A stretch of DNA of 64,000 nt from UBA6080 sp964607515 (GTDB lineage: Bacteria > Fermentibacterota > Fermentibacteria > Fermentibacterales > JCC-6), in the NCBI GenBank assembly GCA_964607515.1, contig CAZSKU010000004.1, positions 62,001 through 126,000 of the forward strand. The letters are read 5' to 3'. The first letter of the stretch is position 1, and each line of letters starts with the position of its first letter. The notes under the pieces were generated by a model. The model did no database searches and was not told where the DNA came from. It saw only the letters and a program-made list of their open reading frames with translations. The translations under genes were made by a program, and so were the position numbers. Shown in pieces: positions 16,641-25,756 of the stretch.

Positions 16641-19054
16641 CTGCCGCCCTCTTCCGCCTTGACGACCGTCACCGACCACACCAGGGCTTCGGTCCAGACG
16701 ATTCTTTCGGCTCTGGTCACCGCAAGCAGGTCCGCCTCGAAGGGTTTGAGGCTCTTCGAGTCCTCCGGGGTGCAGGCCACGGTGATCCCGCCCAGGGACG
16801 CCGCCATGGACAGGTTGTTCTCGCTCTTGAACCGCCGGGCCTCCTCGATTATCCTCAGGGCCGCTTCACCGGACTTCAGGGCTTCCGGGTCGCCCGGGTC
16901 CCGAAGGGGCCACGGCGCCACGTGGATGCTGGGGTGACCCTCCCGTTCCCGGAAGACCAGGTTGTACAGTTCGTCAGTAATGTGCACCATCACCGGGGCG
17001 AAGAGCCTTAGCACCCCGTAGAGGGCCCGGTAGAGGGCGTGCTGCGCCGCCCGGCGGGACACCGGGTCGGAGCCGTAAAGCCTGGCCTTCACTATCTCCA
17101 GATAGTTGTCGCACAAGGCTTTCCAGAAGAAGGTCTCCGCCTCGCCCACACAGGAGGAGTACTCGAAATCGTTCATTCCCGCCGTGGCCCTGGCCACGGT
17201 CTCCGACAGTCTGGCCAGGATCCACCGGTCGAAGGGGTGAAGCTCCGGCGTGTCTTCCGGAAGGTAGTCCTCCAGATGGCCCGCGGCGAACCGGGCGGCG
17301 TTCCACAGTTTTGTCACCAGCCTCCGGCCCTCCCCGAGCACGTCCTCGCTGAAGACCACGTCGGTGCCCAGGCGGCTGGAGCAGGCCCAGTACCTCAGCT
17401 CGTCGGCGCTGTAAACCTCCAGGGCCGCCAGGGGGTCGCCAGCCACGTTTCCCTTGCTCTTGGACATCTTCTCCCGGCTGGGGTTCAGGGCGTGGCCGGA
17501 GATCATCACCGACTCCCAGGGGATCCGCTCCTGGTGAAGGTGTGCCTTGACTATGGTGTAGAAGGCCCAGGTGCGGATGATGTCGTGGGCCTGGGGCCTG
17601 AGGCTCATGGGAATTCCGATCTCCCGCTGATCGGTCTCGCCCCACCTGATGTTGATCTGCGGGGTGAGGCTGCTGGTGGCCCAGGTATCCATCACGTCGG
17701 TCTCCGGAAGGAAGTTGGTGCAGCCGCAGTCGGGGCACGGCTCCTCCGGGGAGTCCGTCAGGGGATCCACCGGAAGCTGGTCTTCCGAGGCGAAAACCGG
17801 GCTGCCGCAGCCGGCGCAGTACCACAGGGGGAATGGAACCCCGAAGTATCGCTGTCTGGATATGCACCAGTCCCACCTGAGGTTCTCCACCCAGTGGTCG
17901 TACCGGACCCGGAAGTGGCCGGGTCTCCATTCAATGCTTCGGCCCCTGGCAAGGAGGTCCTCCTTCATGTCCAGTATCCGGATGAACCATTGCTCGTTGA
18001 CCAGGTACTCCAGCGGAGTGCCGCACCGCTCGTGGGCGTTGACCGGGTGGGTTATCTCACGCCCCCCCCGGGCGAAGCCTTCCTCCCGGAGACGTTCCAC
18101 CAGAACCTGCCGGGCCTTCTTCCAGAACATCCCCGCCAGGAATCCTGCCTTCTCGTTCATGTGGCCCCGGCTGTCGAGGACGATCCTCAGTTCCAAACCG
18201 AAGTCCTGCCACCACTGGATGTCGGTCGTGTCCCCGAAGGTGCAGCACATGACCGCGCCGGAGCCCTTCTCCATGTCCACCGCCGGGTCGGTGTGAACCG
18301 CGACCTCCCTGTCGAACAGGGGGACCCTGACCCGGGCGCCCTTCAGATGCACGTACCTTGCATCGCCGGGGTTCACGAACACCGCCACGCAGGCCGGAAG
18401 GAGTTCCGGTCGGGTGGTGGCAATGGGAATGTTCCCGGAACCGTCGGCCAGGGGGAACAGGAGGTCGTGGAAGAAGCCCGGAAGCTCCCGGTCCTCGGTC
18501 TCCGCCTGGGCCACCGCGGTGCCGCATTCGGGACACCACAGGGTGGGGGACTCCTTCCGGTACACCCGGTTCCTGCGCACCAGGTCCAGGAAGGAACGCT
18601 GGCTGATCCTCTGGACCCATGGGTCTATGGTGGTGTAGAGGAGGCTCCAGTCGCAGCTGAAGCCGAAGCGGGTCCAGAGATCCTTGAACTGCTCCTCGGC
18701 CCGGGCGGTGACCTCCAGGCAGAGCTTCACGAACTCGGCCCGGGGCATGTCCGTGGCCTTGACCCCCTTGACCTTCTCCGTGAACCTCTCGCTGGGCAGG
18801 CCGTTGTCGTCGAAGCAGAACGGGTAGAAGACCCGGTCGCCCCTCATCCTGCGGTACCTGGCGACCACCTCCGCCTGAACGTAGCTGAACACGTGCCCCA
18901 TGTGGATCATGCCGCTGACCGTCGGAGGCGGGGTGTCTATGGAGAACACCGGGCCCTGACCCATGGGGTCGTAACGGAAGATCCCCGATTCCGCCCAGGA
19001 CTTCTGAAGCCGGGCCTCGGCCTCCCGTGGATCGTACCTCTTAGGCATGGACAA
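16625..19054 (-). CDS. valS: Valyl-tRNA synthetase, archaeal-like short type
   Basis: 809 residues. Class I signatures HMGH at 51-54 and KMSKS near 530 are present. The editing domain (ATTRPELLPACVAV, GSGAVMCCTFGD) is intact, and several Cys pairs (CPECG, CAGCG, CPDCGC) suggest zinc sites. FDDNGLPSER is a form I associate with archaeal and Rickettsia-type ValRS. The long C-terminal coiled coil of typical bacterial enzymes is missing. TTG 19054 lies eight bases after GGAGG; ATG 19048 (two codons later) would be fourteen bases away, so TTG is slightly favoured. It follows glyQS by 12 bases at the end of the phoH operon. Confidence 0.93.
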   Translation of the reverse strand: MSMPKRYDPREAEARLQKSWAESGIFRYDPMGQGPVFSIDTPPPTVSGMIHMGHVFSYVQAEVVARYRRMRGDRVFYPFCFDDNGLPSERFTEKVKGVKATDMPRAEFVKLCLEVTARAEEQFKDLWTRFGFSCDWSLLYTTIDPWVQRISQRSFLDLVRRNRVYRKESPTLWCPECGTAVAQAETEDRELPGFFHDLLFPLADGSGNIPIATTRPELLPACVAVFVNPGDARYVHLKGARVRVPLFDREVAVHTDPAVDMEKGSGAVMCCTFGDTTDIQWWQDFGLELRIVLDSRGHMNEKAGFLAGMFWKKARQVLVERLREEGFARGGREITHPVNAHERCGTPLEYLVNEQWFIRILDMKEDLLARGRSIEWRPGHFRVRYDHWVENLRWDWCISRQRYFGVPFPLWYCAGCGSPVFASEDQLPVDPLTDSPEEPCPDCGCTNFLPETDVMDTWATSSLTPQINIRWGETDQREIGIPMSLRPQAHDIIRTWAFYTIVKAHLHQERIPWESVMISGHALNPSREKMSKSKGNVAGDPLAALEVYSADELRYWACSSRLGTDVVFSEDVLGEGRRLVTKLWNAARFAAGHLEDYLPEDTPELHPFDRWILARLSETVARATAGMNDFEYSSCVGEAETFFWKALCDNYLEIVKARLYGSDPVSRRAAQHALYRALYGVLRLFAPVMVHITDELYNLVFREREGHPSIHVAPWPLRDPGDPEALKSGEAALRIIEEARRFKSENNLSMAASLGGITVACTPEDSKSLKPFEADLLAVTRAERIVWTEALVWSVTVVKAEEGGSQSRL

Positions 19055-19066
19055 TGGGGAGCCCTC

Positions 19067-20416
19067 CTATTCCCTCCAGCCCTCCGTCATGAGCCGGGCT
19101 GTCACTTCCACGATGTTGTCTATGTCCACCCTGATCTGACCCAGGGAGTCCCTGTCCCTGACCGTCACCTTCCGGTCCGTCAGGCTGTCGAAGTCAAGGG
19201 TGATGCAGAAAGGTGTGCCGATCTCGTCGTTTCTCCTGTACCTTTTGCCGATGGACCCGGTGACGTCGAAGAGCACCGGCCAGTGGGGTCTCAGGGCCTG
19301 CTCTATCTTCTCGGCCTCTTCGGAGAGTTTCTTTGAGAGGGGCAGCACCGCAGCCTTCACCGGGGCGAGCTTCCTGTCCAGGGAAAGCACGACCCTTTCC
19401 CGACCCTCCACCTCCTCGGTGCGGTAGGCGTCCAGTAGCACCGCCAGGAAGGTCCTGCCCAACCCCCCGGAGGTCTCCACCACATGGGGGACGAACTTCT
19501 CTCCGGTAATAGTGTCGTGGTAGCGGAGATCCTTTCCCGAGGAGTTCATGTGGGCGCTCAGGTCGAAGTCGGTCCGGTTGGCAATCCCCTCCAGCTCCCC
19601 GAAACCTTCCCCACCGGCGAAGGGGAAACGGTACTCGATGTCCGTGCAGCCCGCTGCGTAATGGGCCAGTTCGCTTTCATCGTGGGGCCTGAGCCTGAGA
19701 TTGTCCCGGCGGATGCCCAGGGTATCCGTGTACCAGCGAAGCCGCCGGTCGATCCAGTAGTCGTACCACCTTCCGGTATCCTCGGGCCGGCAGAAGAACT
19801 CCATCTCCATCTGCTCGAACTCCCGGCTCCGGAAGATGAAGTTTCTCACGGTGATCTCATTTCTGAAGGCCTTGCCGATCTGGGCCACCCCGAAGGGAAC
19901 CGTGAGCCTCGTGGAAGTCACGATGTTCTGGAAGTGGGTGAAGATGGACTGGCAGGTCTCGGGTCTCAGGTAGACCACCGCCGATTCGTCCTCCACGGGC
20001 CCCATGAAGGTCTTGAACATCAGCCCGAAATCCCTGGGTTCCGTGAGTTCTCCGCCGCACTCGGGGCAGCGGGAGCCCGGCACCTGGTCGGCCCTGAACC
20101 GGCTTCTGCACTGCCTGCAGTCAACAAGGGGATCGTGAAAGTTCCTGAGGTGCCCCGACGCCTCCCAGACCCCGGGGTGGGTGATTATAGCCGAATCCAC
20201 TCCCACCACGTCGTTCCTGGTGCGCACCATTTCGTTCCACCAGAGATCGGCTATGTTCCGCTTGAGTTCCACCCCCAGGGGGCCGTAGTCCCAGGCCGAC
20301 TGAAGACCTCCGTATATCTCGCCGGATGGGTAGACGAATCCCAGCCTCTTGCAGAGGCTTATCACATCGCGCATTCTGTCGGGCTCCCGGGATCCCTGTT
20401 CCGTTTCAGGTTGCAT
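19067..20416 (-). CDS. glyQS: Glycyl-tRNA synthetase, single-chain alpha2 type
   Basis: 449 residues, the homodimeric class II enzyme found in eukaryotes, archaea and some bacteria, not the alpha2beta2 GlyQ/GlyS form. Visible motifs are FVYPSGEIYGGLQ with WDYGPLG at the start, RPETCQSIFTHF, FRNEITVRNFIFRSREFEQMEMEFF (motif 2 region) and ETSGGLGRTFLAVLLDAY (motif 3 region). A zinc-type Cys set (CRQCRSRF, CPECGG) lies near 105-130. ATG 20416 has GGAGGACATGCTCG upstream inside recO, overlapping it by 11 bases. Adjacent recO and glycyl synthetase genes are a common bacterial arrangement. Confidence 0.95.
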   Translation of the reverse strand: MQPETEQGSREPDRMRDVISLCKRLGFVYPSGEIYGGLQSAWDYGPLGVELKRNIADLWWNEMVRTRNDVVGVDSAIITHPGVWEASGHLRNFHDPLVDCRQCRSRFRADQVPGSRCPECGGELTEPRDFGLMFKTFMGPVEDESAVVYLRPETCQSIFTHFQNIVTSTRLTVPFGVAQIGKAFRNEITVRNFIFRSREFEQMEMEFFCRPEDTGRWYDYWIDRRLRWYTDTLGIRRDNLRLRPHDESELAHYAAGCTDIEYRFPFAGGEGFGELEGIANRTDFDLSAHMNSSGKDLRYHDTITGEKFVPHVVETSGGLGRTFLAVLLDAYRTEEVEGRERVVLSLDRKLAPVKAAVLPLSKKLSEEAEKIEQALRPHWPVLFDVTGSIGKRYRRNDEIGTPFCITLDFDSLTDRKVTVRDRDSLGQIRVDIDNIVEVTARLMTEGWRE

Positions 20417-21158
20417 CGAGCATGTCCTCCATGATACGAAGTGCCTTCAGGGGCATCCTCTTGTCGAGGTGTGTTTCAGTGTACTCCCTGAGAAGGCCGA
20501 GACACTGCCGGTAGCCTCCCGGCCACAACCTCACCCTTGCCACCCTGTCCAGAGGCGCCTGTGCGGACCCGGACAGGAATTCGAGAATCCCCGGCGACAC
20601 CGGAATGTCCCCGGGGCGGCAGCCGCTGCACACGGCGCCTCCCTCAAGGGGGTTCCACCGGGGATTATCCCCCAGTCCTCCGCCGCAGACGGAGCAACAG
20701 TCAGCAGTCATCCCATGTCCGGACAGGGCCAGCAGTCTCTGAACCCCCCCGCAGATCACCGGCAACGGGGGGGTGTCTTCCTCCAGCAGGCTGAAGACCC
20801 GGTCCAGCAGGTGGTAAACCGGCTCGGAGGGCTCATTCCCGTGGCTCACCACTGAAAGCAGCCACTCAGAAAAAACCCCGGCGCCGGCGAACGCGGCGGG
20901 ATTCTCCCGAAGCCCCTCCCGATGCCTCACCACGGAGACCTCGGTGACCGTGTCCATTTCACGCCCTTCCCTGCGGGAAAGGGTGAATTCCGCCTCCGAG
21001 AACAGCTCGACCCTGCCCAGAAAGCAGCCCTTGGGACGAAGAGCCCCCCGGGCCATGGCGCTGGCCCTTCCCAGATCCAGGGAGTAAAGGGTGAGTATAA
21101 GCGAAGATTCGCTCCAGCGCACCCGCCTCAGGACGAATGCCGGGGTGGTAAGCCTCAA
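20406..21158 (-). CDS. recO: DNA repair protein RecO
   Basis: 250 residues. The N-terminal OB-like domain (AFVLRRVRWSESSLILTLYS, ARGALRPKG) is followed by a helical C-terminal domain with a zinc-type Cys cluster CCSVCGGG and CSGC. RecO loads RecA on SSB-coated single strands in the RecFOR pathway and promotes annealing. Length is normal for the family. The start is TTG 21158, overlapping the upstream CorC-like stop (TTGA), with GGAAAGGG upstream. It lies between the CorC-like gene and glyQS. Confidence 0.88.
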   Translation of the reverse strand: MRLTTPAFVLRRVRWSESSLILTLYSLDLGRASAMARGALRPKGCFLGRVELFSEAEFTLSRREGREMDTVTEVSVVRHREGLRENPAAFAGAGVFSEWLLSVVSHGNEPSEPVYHLLDRVFSLLEEDTPPLPVICGGVQRLLALSGHGMTADCCSVCGGGLGDNPRWNPLEGGAVCSGCRPGDIPVSPGILEFLSGSAQAPLDRVARVRLWPGGYRQCLGLLREYTETHLDKRMPLKALRIMEDMLDAT

Positions 21159-22360
21159 TCGGCCCTTTCCGCCGGAGCCACCTTGAGGAGCAGGATCCGC
21201 TGGGCCCTGACCTTCTCCACTGTGAAGAGGTGCCCTTCAACCCTCACGGTCTCGCCGGGGCGGGGAATGTGGCCCAGCTGCCTGTAGACCAGCCCCGCCA
21301 CGGTCTCGTAGTCGTCGTCCTCCTGGAAGGAAGCGTCCAGCAGATCGTTCAGCTCGTCCACCGGAAGCCTGCCGTCCACCCGGAAGGCCCCCCGCCCCAG
21401 GGAGAAGGAGAGGGGCGATTCGGTGTCGTACTCGTCCCGTATCTCCCCGAACACCTCCTCCACCAGGTCCTCCATGGTCACTATCCCCGCGGTGCCGCCG
21501 TACTCGTCCACCACGATGGCCATGTGGATCCTGTGGGCCTGGAACTCCCGGAAGAGCTCGTCTATCCTCTTGTATTCGGGCACGAAATAGGCTTCCCTGA
21601 GGACCTCCTTCATCCGGAACTCCCGGCCTCCCTGGGCCAGGATGTCCAGCAGGTCCTTGGTGTAAAGGACGCCTTCTATATCGTCTATCTTCTCGCGGTA
21701 GACCGGGATCCGGGAGTGGCCCGCCTTGCGGACCCTGTCCACAACTTCCGCCAGGTCGTCGGACAGGGGAAGGCAGACCATGTCTATTCTGGGAACCATC
21801 ACCTCCCGGACTATCCTGTCGGAGAAGTTCAGCACCGAGTCCACCATCTCCTGTTCCTTCTCGAGGTCACCGGCGTCGCCTTTCTCCCGTCTCTGCTCAA
21901 GCCACATGATGTCCGGCGGGGTGAAAGCCCATTCCTCGGGAAGGTTGTCACCGGATCTGCTCCTTCCCAGGAAAAGCCCCGCAGGCAGTGTGAAGACCAC
22001 CCTCAGAATCAGCATGGGGAGTTTCAGTATCCTGGCGGCCCGGTCCGGGCCGTGGTGGGCGAGCCAAGCGGGAAGGACCTCCGCCAGCAACACCGAGGAC
22101 CCGGCGAGGATGATCCAGCTCCGGATCGATACGCCCGCCCCGGGGTTCCAGGATAACATGGCGCAGCCGGACCCCGTCAGGATCAGACCGACCACCCGGG
22201 ACAGCCAGAGTACCCTCAGCCTGGCTCCCGCTTCCCTTCTTCTCTGGGCGGGGTCCCTGCCCTGCTCCTCCACCAATCCCGGCAGGGCGGCTCTGGCGGC
22301 GGACGACGAGGCGGTGGTCAGAAGGCCCGCCAACAGAATGCCGGCGTGCAGAAGGTTCAT
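21155..22360 (-). CDS. CNNM/CorC-family transporter-like protein with CBS pair
   Basis: 401 residues. An N-terminal DUF21 (CNNM) membrane domain with three or four helices is followed by a basic linker and a CBS pair from about 205 (VPRIDMVCLPLSDDLAEVV, HSRIPVYREKIDDIEGVLY, VVDEYGGTAGIVTMEDLVEE). A C-terminal CorC_HlyC domain (FRVDGRLPVDELNDLL, ETVAGLVYRQLGHIP) ends the protein. Such hemolysin-C-like proteins act in magnesium and cobalt homeostasis. It overlaps ybeY (ATGA) and recO (TTGA) and occupies the place where era or dgkA often lies in this gene cluster. Confidence 0.88.
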   Translation of the reverse strand: MNLLHAGILLAGLLTTASSSAARAALPGLVEEQGRDPAQRRREAGARLRVLWLSRVVGLILTGSGCAMLSWNPGAGVSIRSWIILAGSSVLLAEVLPAWLAHHGPDRAARILKLPMLILRVVFTLPAGLFLGRSRSGDNLPEEWAFTPPDIMWLEQRREKGDAGDLEKEQEMVDSVLNFSDRIVREVMVPRIDMVCLPLSDDLAEVVDRVRKAGHSRIPVYREKIDDIEGVLYTKDLLDILAQGGREFRMKEVLREAYFVPEYKRIDELFREFQAHRIHMAIVVDEYGGTAGIVTMEDLVEEVFGEIRDEYDTESPLSFSLGRGAFRVDGRLPVDELNDLLDASFQEDDDYETVAGLVYRQLGHIPRPGETVRVEGHLFTVEKVRAQRILLLKVAPAERAD

Positions 22361-22755
22361 TCTCTGATTCCCTCCATGTATCGGTTGGTGAGCAGTTCCA
22401 TCTCCCGGGCCTCGTCGGGGGTGTGATGGCTGAAGCCCTGCAGGTGGAGCCAGCCGTGCAGCACCCTCTCCACTACTTCCGACAGGGGAGGAGCCAGACG
22501 GCCGTCCACGAAGACGGTCCCCTCGGGGGGCCCGCCGGGGTCCGACAGGTCGAAGGTGAGCACGTCCGTGGGTTTGTCGATCATTCTGAAACGCCGGTTC
22601 AGCATCCGCATCATTCCCGGGTCGCAGACCACCACTTCGATCCTTCCCCGGCCCTCCATGAAACCTGTCAGTCTGTCCCGAAGCCCCGCAAGCTCAGGAG
22701 AGGGATTTTCCAGCATTACTTCCACGATCAGGTTCGAATGCCCGTCATGATCCAT
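22357..22755 (-). CDS. ybeY: Endoribonuclease YbeY
   Basis: 132 residues, the single-domain metal-dependent RNase needed for 16S rRNA 3'-end maturation and ribosome quality control. The zinc signature HxxxHxxxxxH is present as HGWLHLQGFSH. The upstream core (MNRRFRMIDKPTDVLTFDL) is highly typical. Overlaps the stop of pgpH by 11 bases at its start and the CorC-like gene by 4 at its end. The phoH-pgpH-ybeY order is widely conserved. Confidence 0.93.
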   Translation of the reverse strand: MDHDGHSNLIVEVMLENPSPELAGLRDRLTGFMEGRGRIEVVVCDPGMMRMLNRRFRMIDKPTDVLTFDLSDPGGPPEGTVFVDGRLAPPLSEVVERVLHGWLHLQGFSHHTPDEAREMELLTNRYMEGIRE

Positions 22756-24754
22756 GCGGATAGTCCCTGACCCTCTCGTACTCGGTTTTCAGAAGGATGT
22801 CCAGGAAGACGTGCCATACGTCGTCCTGCATGGATCTGGTCAACCCGCACTGGTCGAACTGGCCTTCGGTTTCCTTCTCCTGAATCGTTCGCTTCACGGT
22901 CTGGGCGATCTCACTCTTGTCGTTGAGCATCCTGGCGGCGCTGGAAGCCGCATCGGCGGTCATCACCAGGGCGGCTTCGACGGTTCTCGGCTTGGGGCCG
23001 GGGTACCTGAAGGCCGCCTCGTCTATCCGCTCCCCCGGTCCGGCGCTGTTCCTGGCCTTTACGAGAAAACTCATGGTGCGTCCGGTGCCATGGTGCTCCC
23101 TGATGATGTCTATGACCTCCGGGGGAAGGTGGTACTTCCTGGCCATCTTCACCCCCTGATGCACGTGGTCTATCACCAGCGCCGCGCTCTCCCTGGGGTC
23201 CATGTAGTCGTGGGGGTTGTAATACGACTGGTCCGTCATGTTTTCTATGAACATCCCGGGCTGCTTGAGCTTTCCGATATCATGGTAGAAACCGCCCATT
23301 CTGGCCAGTTCCGGGTCTGCCCCAAGTTTTGCGGCGGCGGCGGCGGCCAGTTCGGCCACCTGCAGGGAGTGGGTGTAGGTCCCCCGGGCCTCCTCCCTCA
23401 GCCGCACCCTCAGGGGGTGGTCGTCGCTGAGCAGCCGGGCGTGGGTCAGCCGGGTGGTTACGCCGAAGAAAACCTCCACGGGATGGATCAGAATCCTGGC
23501 GATGGCCACGGAACCCAGAGGCACCAGCACCAGGGAGAGAATCACCGGGGTGTCAAATTCGTAACCGGGCCCGATCCATGCGGTGTGCAGCGCCCAGTAG
23601 ACCAGCACGCTTCCGGCGACGGATATCAGCAGGGAAAGGGATATGTCCCTCTCCCCCAGTTGTCTGAACACACCGGAAGCAAAGGCGGCGGGCAGGGCGG
23701 AAACCAGGAAGGCCGTAAATGGGCTTCCGCTGCCCAGCCCCGCCAGAGCGCTGAACACCAGGGAAAAGAACCAGGCGTGGTAGACCCCGGTGGAATCGAA
23801 GAACACCGCCGTGAGGCAGGCCCCGAAGACACTGAAGGATATGACCTGGAACCTGGCGGGCCCCGCCTGCCAGAGGAGCCAGGTGCACGCCAGCGACGAC
23901 ATCCAGATGCAGCCCAGAAGCAGCACCCTTGCGGGGGAGGTGAGGACTCTGCCCATGGCCCTGGCTCCGTAGGCCACCGCGAGAAGGATCAGGAGGGCGG
24001 CTGGCACCAGCCTGGCCACGGCCCGAAGGGGGCCGGGGTAGGAAATGGAACTGTTCATGGCGTCGTATACCCGGAAGAACTCATCGTCCGGAATACCCCC
24101 GGAGGAGAGCAGAGTGTCTCCGGGGCTGAAGCTGCGTTCCACCGTGGAGACCCTGTCCGCGGCCGCATCCATGGCGCTGTCCCGATGGGCCTCCGAGGGA
24201 AGCAGGTCCGGAAGGAGCAGCGCGGATATGCTATCCGCCTCCTCCCGGGAGAATACCGCCGTCAGGTCCCTCTTAAGGAACTCCCTGGCTTCGCTGACCA
24301 CGGTGAACCCCTGGTAGGTTCCTGAAATTCTGCCCCCCTCCTCCAGGACGAGTATCACCGAGTCGCTGGTGCTGGTGGACCTGAGAAGGTCCTCGTCCAG
24401 GATGCCCGTGCCGTAGTAATCGTTCCGGGATATCCCGGCGATGAAGATGGAATCGCCCCCCGATGATGCCAGGGCGAGGCGGATGGCTTCCATGGAGGCA
24501 CTTCGGGCTTCAGGGTCCTGCACCAGGAAAACCGGAGCCGATTCCCGGGCCGCCTGCCGCAGGGAATCCACCGTGCTTCCCCGGTAGTGGAGATCGAATC
24601 CCACCGGAGCGATCACGTCGGTGGAAACGGGTTTTCCCAGCACCGGGTTGATGTCGGACAGCACCGCCTTGCCTCCGAAGAATGCCATCCAAAGCGCCAG
24701 AGCCCCGCCGGCCACAAGAAGGGCCACCGCCCGTATGCCCCAGTTACCTGTCAT
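22745..24754 (-). CDS. pgpH: 7TM-HD cyclic-di-AMP phosphodiesterase-like protein (PgpH)
   Basis: 669 residues. One N-terminal helix, a large extracytoplasmic 7TMR-HDED region (~40-270), seven membrane helices (~270-450) and a cytoplasmic HD domain with HSLQVAELAAAAA, FYHDIGKLKQP and IREHHGT. PgpH-type proteins hydrolyse c-di-AMP. ATG 24754 lies within the end of phoH (11-base overlap) behind GAGGAAG; longer in-frame extension to 24853 is antisense-like and rejected. Neighbours phoH and ybeY match the conserved cluster. No c-di-AMP synthase is in the window. Confidence 0.92.
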   Translation of the reverse strand: MTGNWGIRAVALLVAGGALALWMAFFGGKAVLSDINPVLGKPVSTDVIAPVGFDLHYRGSTVDSLRQAARESAPVFLVQDPEARSASMEAIRLALASSGGDSIFIAGISRNDYYGTGILDEDLLRSTSTSDSVILVLEEGGRISGTYQGFTVVSEAREFLKRDLTAVFSREEADSISALLLPDLLPSEAHRDSAMDAAADRVSTVERSFSPGDTLLSSGGIPDDEFFRVYDAMNSSISYPGPLRAVARLVPAALLILLAVAYGARAMGRVLTSPARVLLLGCIWMSSLACTWLLWQAGPARFQVISFSVFGACLTAVFFDSTGVYHAWFFSLVFSALAGLGSGSPFTAFLVSALPAAFASGVFRQLGERDISLSLLISVAGSVLVYWALHTAWIGPGYEFDTPVILSLVLVPLGSVAIARILIHPVEVFFGVTTRLTHARLLSDDHPLRVRLREEARGTYTHSLQVAELAAAAAAKLGADPELARMGGFYHDIGKLKQPGMFIENMTDQSYYNPHDYMDPRESAALVIDHVHQGVKMARKYHLPPEVIDIIREHHGTGRTMSFLVKARNSAGPGERIDEAAFRYPGPKPRTVEAALVMTADAASSAARMLNDKSEIAQTVKRTIQEKETEGQFDQCGLTRSMQDDVWHVFLDILLKTEYERVRDYPHGS

Positions 24755-25688
24755 CTTCCTCGGCGTTTCCGAATGCCTCGATGATCTTCTGGACCAGTGG
24801 GTGTCTGACCACGTCCTCCTTGTCGAGGTAGACGAAGGCCACCTCGCCGACATTCCTGAGTATCTTCTGGATTCTCACGAGTCCCGAGCCTGCGGCGGGC
24901 TTCAGGTCAACCTGGGTCACGTCGCCGGTCACCACCAGCCGGGAGCCGTACCCCATTCTCGTGAGGAACATCTTCAACTGGGTCAGGGTGGTGTTCTGGG
25001 CTTCGTCCAGAATCACGAACGAATTGTTCAGGGTGCGTCCCCGCATATAGGCCAGGGGCGCCACCTCGATGATCCCGGCTTCCATGTTGCGCGCCACCCC
25101 CGCGGGGGTCAGGGTGTCGTCCAGGGAGTCGTAGATGGGCCTGAGGTAGGGGTCTATCTTCTGCTGAAGGTCTCCCGGAAGGAAGCCCAGGTTCTCCCCC
25201 GCCTCCACCGCCGGACGGGTCAGTATGATGCGCTCCACCCTGCCGTCCCGGAGCGCGCTCACCCCTGCGGCCACGGCCAGAAAGGTCTTGCCGGTGCCCG
25301 CGGGCCCGATGCTGAACACCAGTTCGTGGCTGAGCATGGCCTTGATGTAGTACTCCTGGCCGGGGGTCCGGGGGACTATCCTTCCGGCCCTGCCGGGCAC
25401 TTCCAGGACCACGGCTCCGGGCTGCATCTCAGGAAACTCCAGGGCCTTGGCCACCGCCGAAGGGCTGACGGAGCCGCAGGATCTCACCTCGGCAAGAAGC
25501 CTTTCCACCGCCGCCTGAGCCTTGTCAAGGGCTCGCGGTGTGCCGCTGAACAACAGGGTGGAGTCCCTGTAGACCGCGCTGACCCCAAGCGCCCGGCAGA
25601 TCTCCCTAAGGTGGGAGTCCCCGGGACCCAGTATCAACCGGGCGTCCTCCGGGGCGACAGGGATTCGTCTTCCAGAACTCTGTTTCAT
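24744..25688 (-). CDS. phoH: PhoH-like ATPase
   Basis: 314 residues. An N-terminal KH-like segment is followed by the PhoH ATPase domain with Walker A GPAGTGKT, Walker B FVILDEAQN and the conserved RPAVEAGENLGFLPGD and GDVTQVDL. PhoH-type ATPases are linked to RNA metabolism and are commonly coupled with YbeY. ATG 25688 has no clear Shine-Dalgarno sequence; instead a strong stem-loop ends 12 bases upstream, which may affect initiation. First gene of the run to valS, each gene touching or overlapping the next or separated by no more than 12 bases. Confidence 0.93.
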   Translation of the reverse strand: MKQSSGRRIPVAPEDARLILGPGDSHLREICRALGVSAVYRDSTLLFSGTPRALDKAQAAVERLLAEVRSCGSVSPSAVAKALEFPEMQPGAVVLEVPGRAGRIVPRTPGQEYYIKAMLSHELVFSIGPAGTGKTFLAVAAGVSALRDGRVERIILTRPAVEAGENLGFLPGDLQQKIDPYLRPIYDSLDDTLTPAGVARNMEAGIIEVAPLAYMRGRTLNNSFVILDEAQNTTLTQLKMFLTRMGYGSRLVVTGDVTQVDLKPAAGSGLVRIQKILRNVGEVAFVYLDKEDVVRHPLVQKIIEAFGNAEEDDR

Positions 25689-25700
25689 TTTACGAAGGGA

Positions 25701-25735
25701 GCAGGCTCCCCGTCCGCTATGGACAGGGAGCCTGC
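25701..25735 (-). terminator. GC stem-loop between LysM gene and phoH
   Basis: GCAGGCTCC (25701-25709) pairs perfectly with GGAGCCTGC (25727-25735); inner bases can extend the stem. On the minus strand the tail after the stem is TCCCTTCGTAAAA, not a T-tract, so it is a weak intrinsic terminator at best. It may partly separate the LysM transcript from the phoH operon or shape phoH translation. Confidence 0.4.
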
Positions 25736-25756
25736 TTCAGGATCCACTACCGTCTG

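Noticed and set aside
17039..19336. Long plus-strand open frame (765 codons) opposite valS
   Set aside because: It is antisense to valS and the start of glyQS, has no known motif, and GC-rich coding sequence often leaves such frames open.
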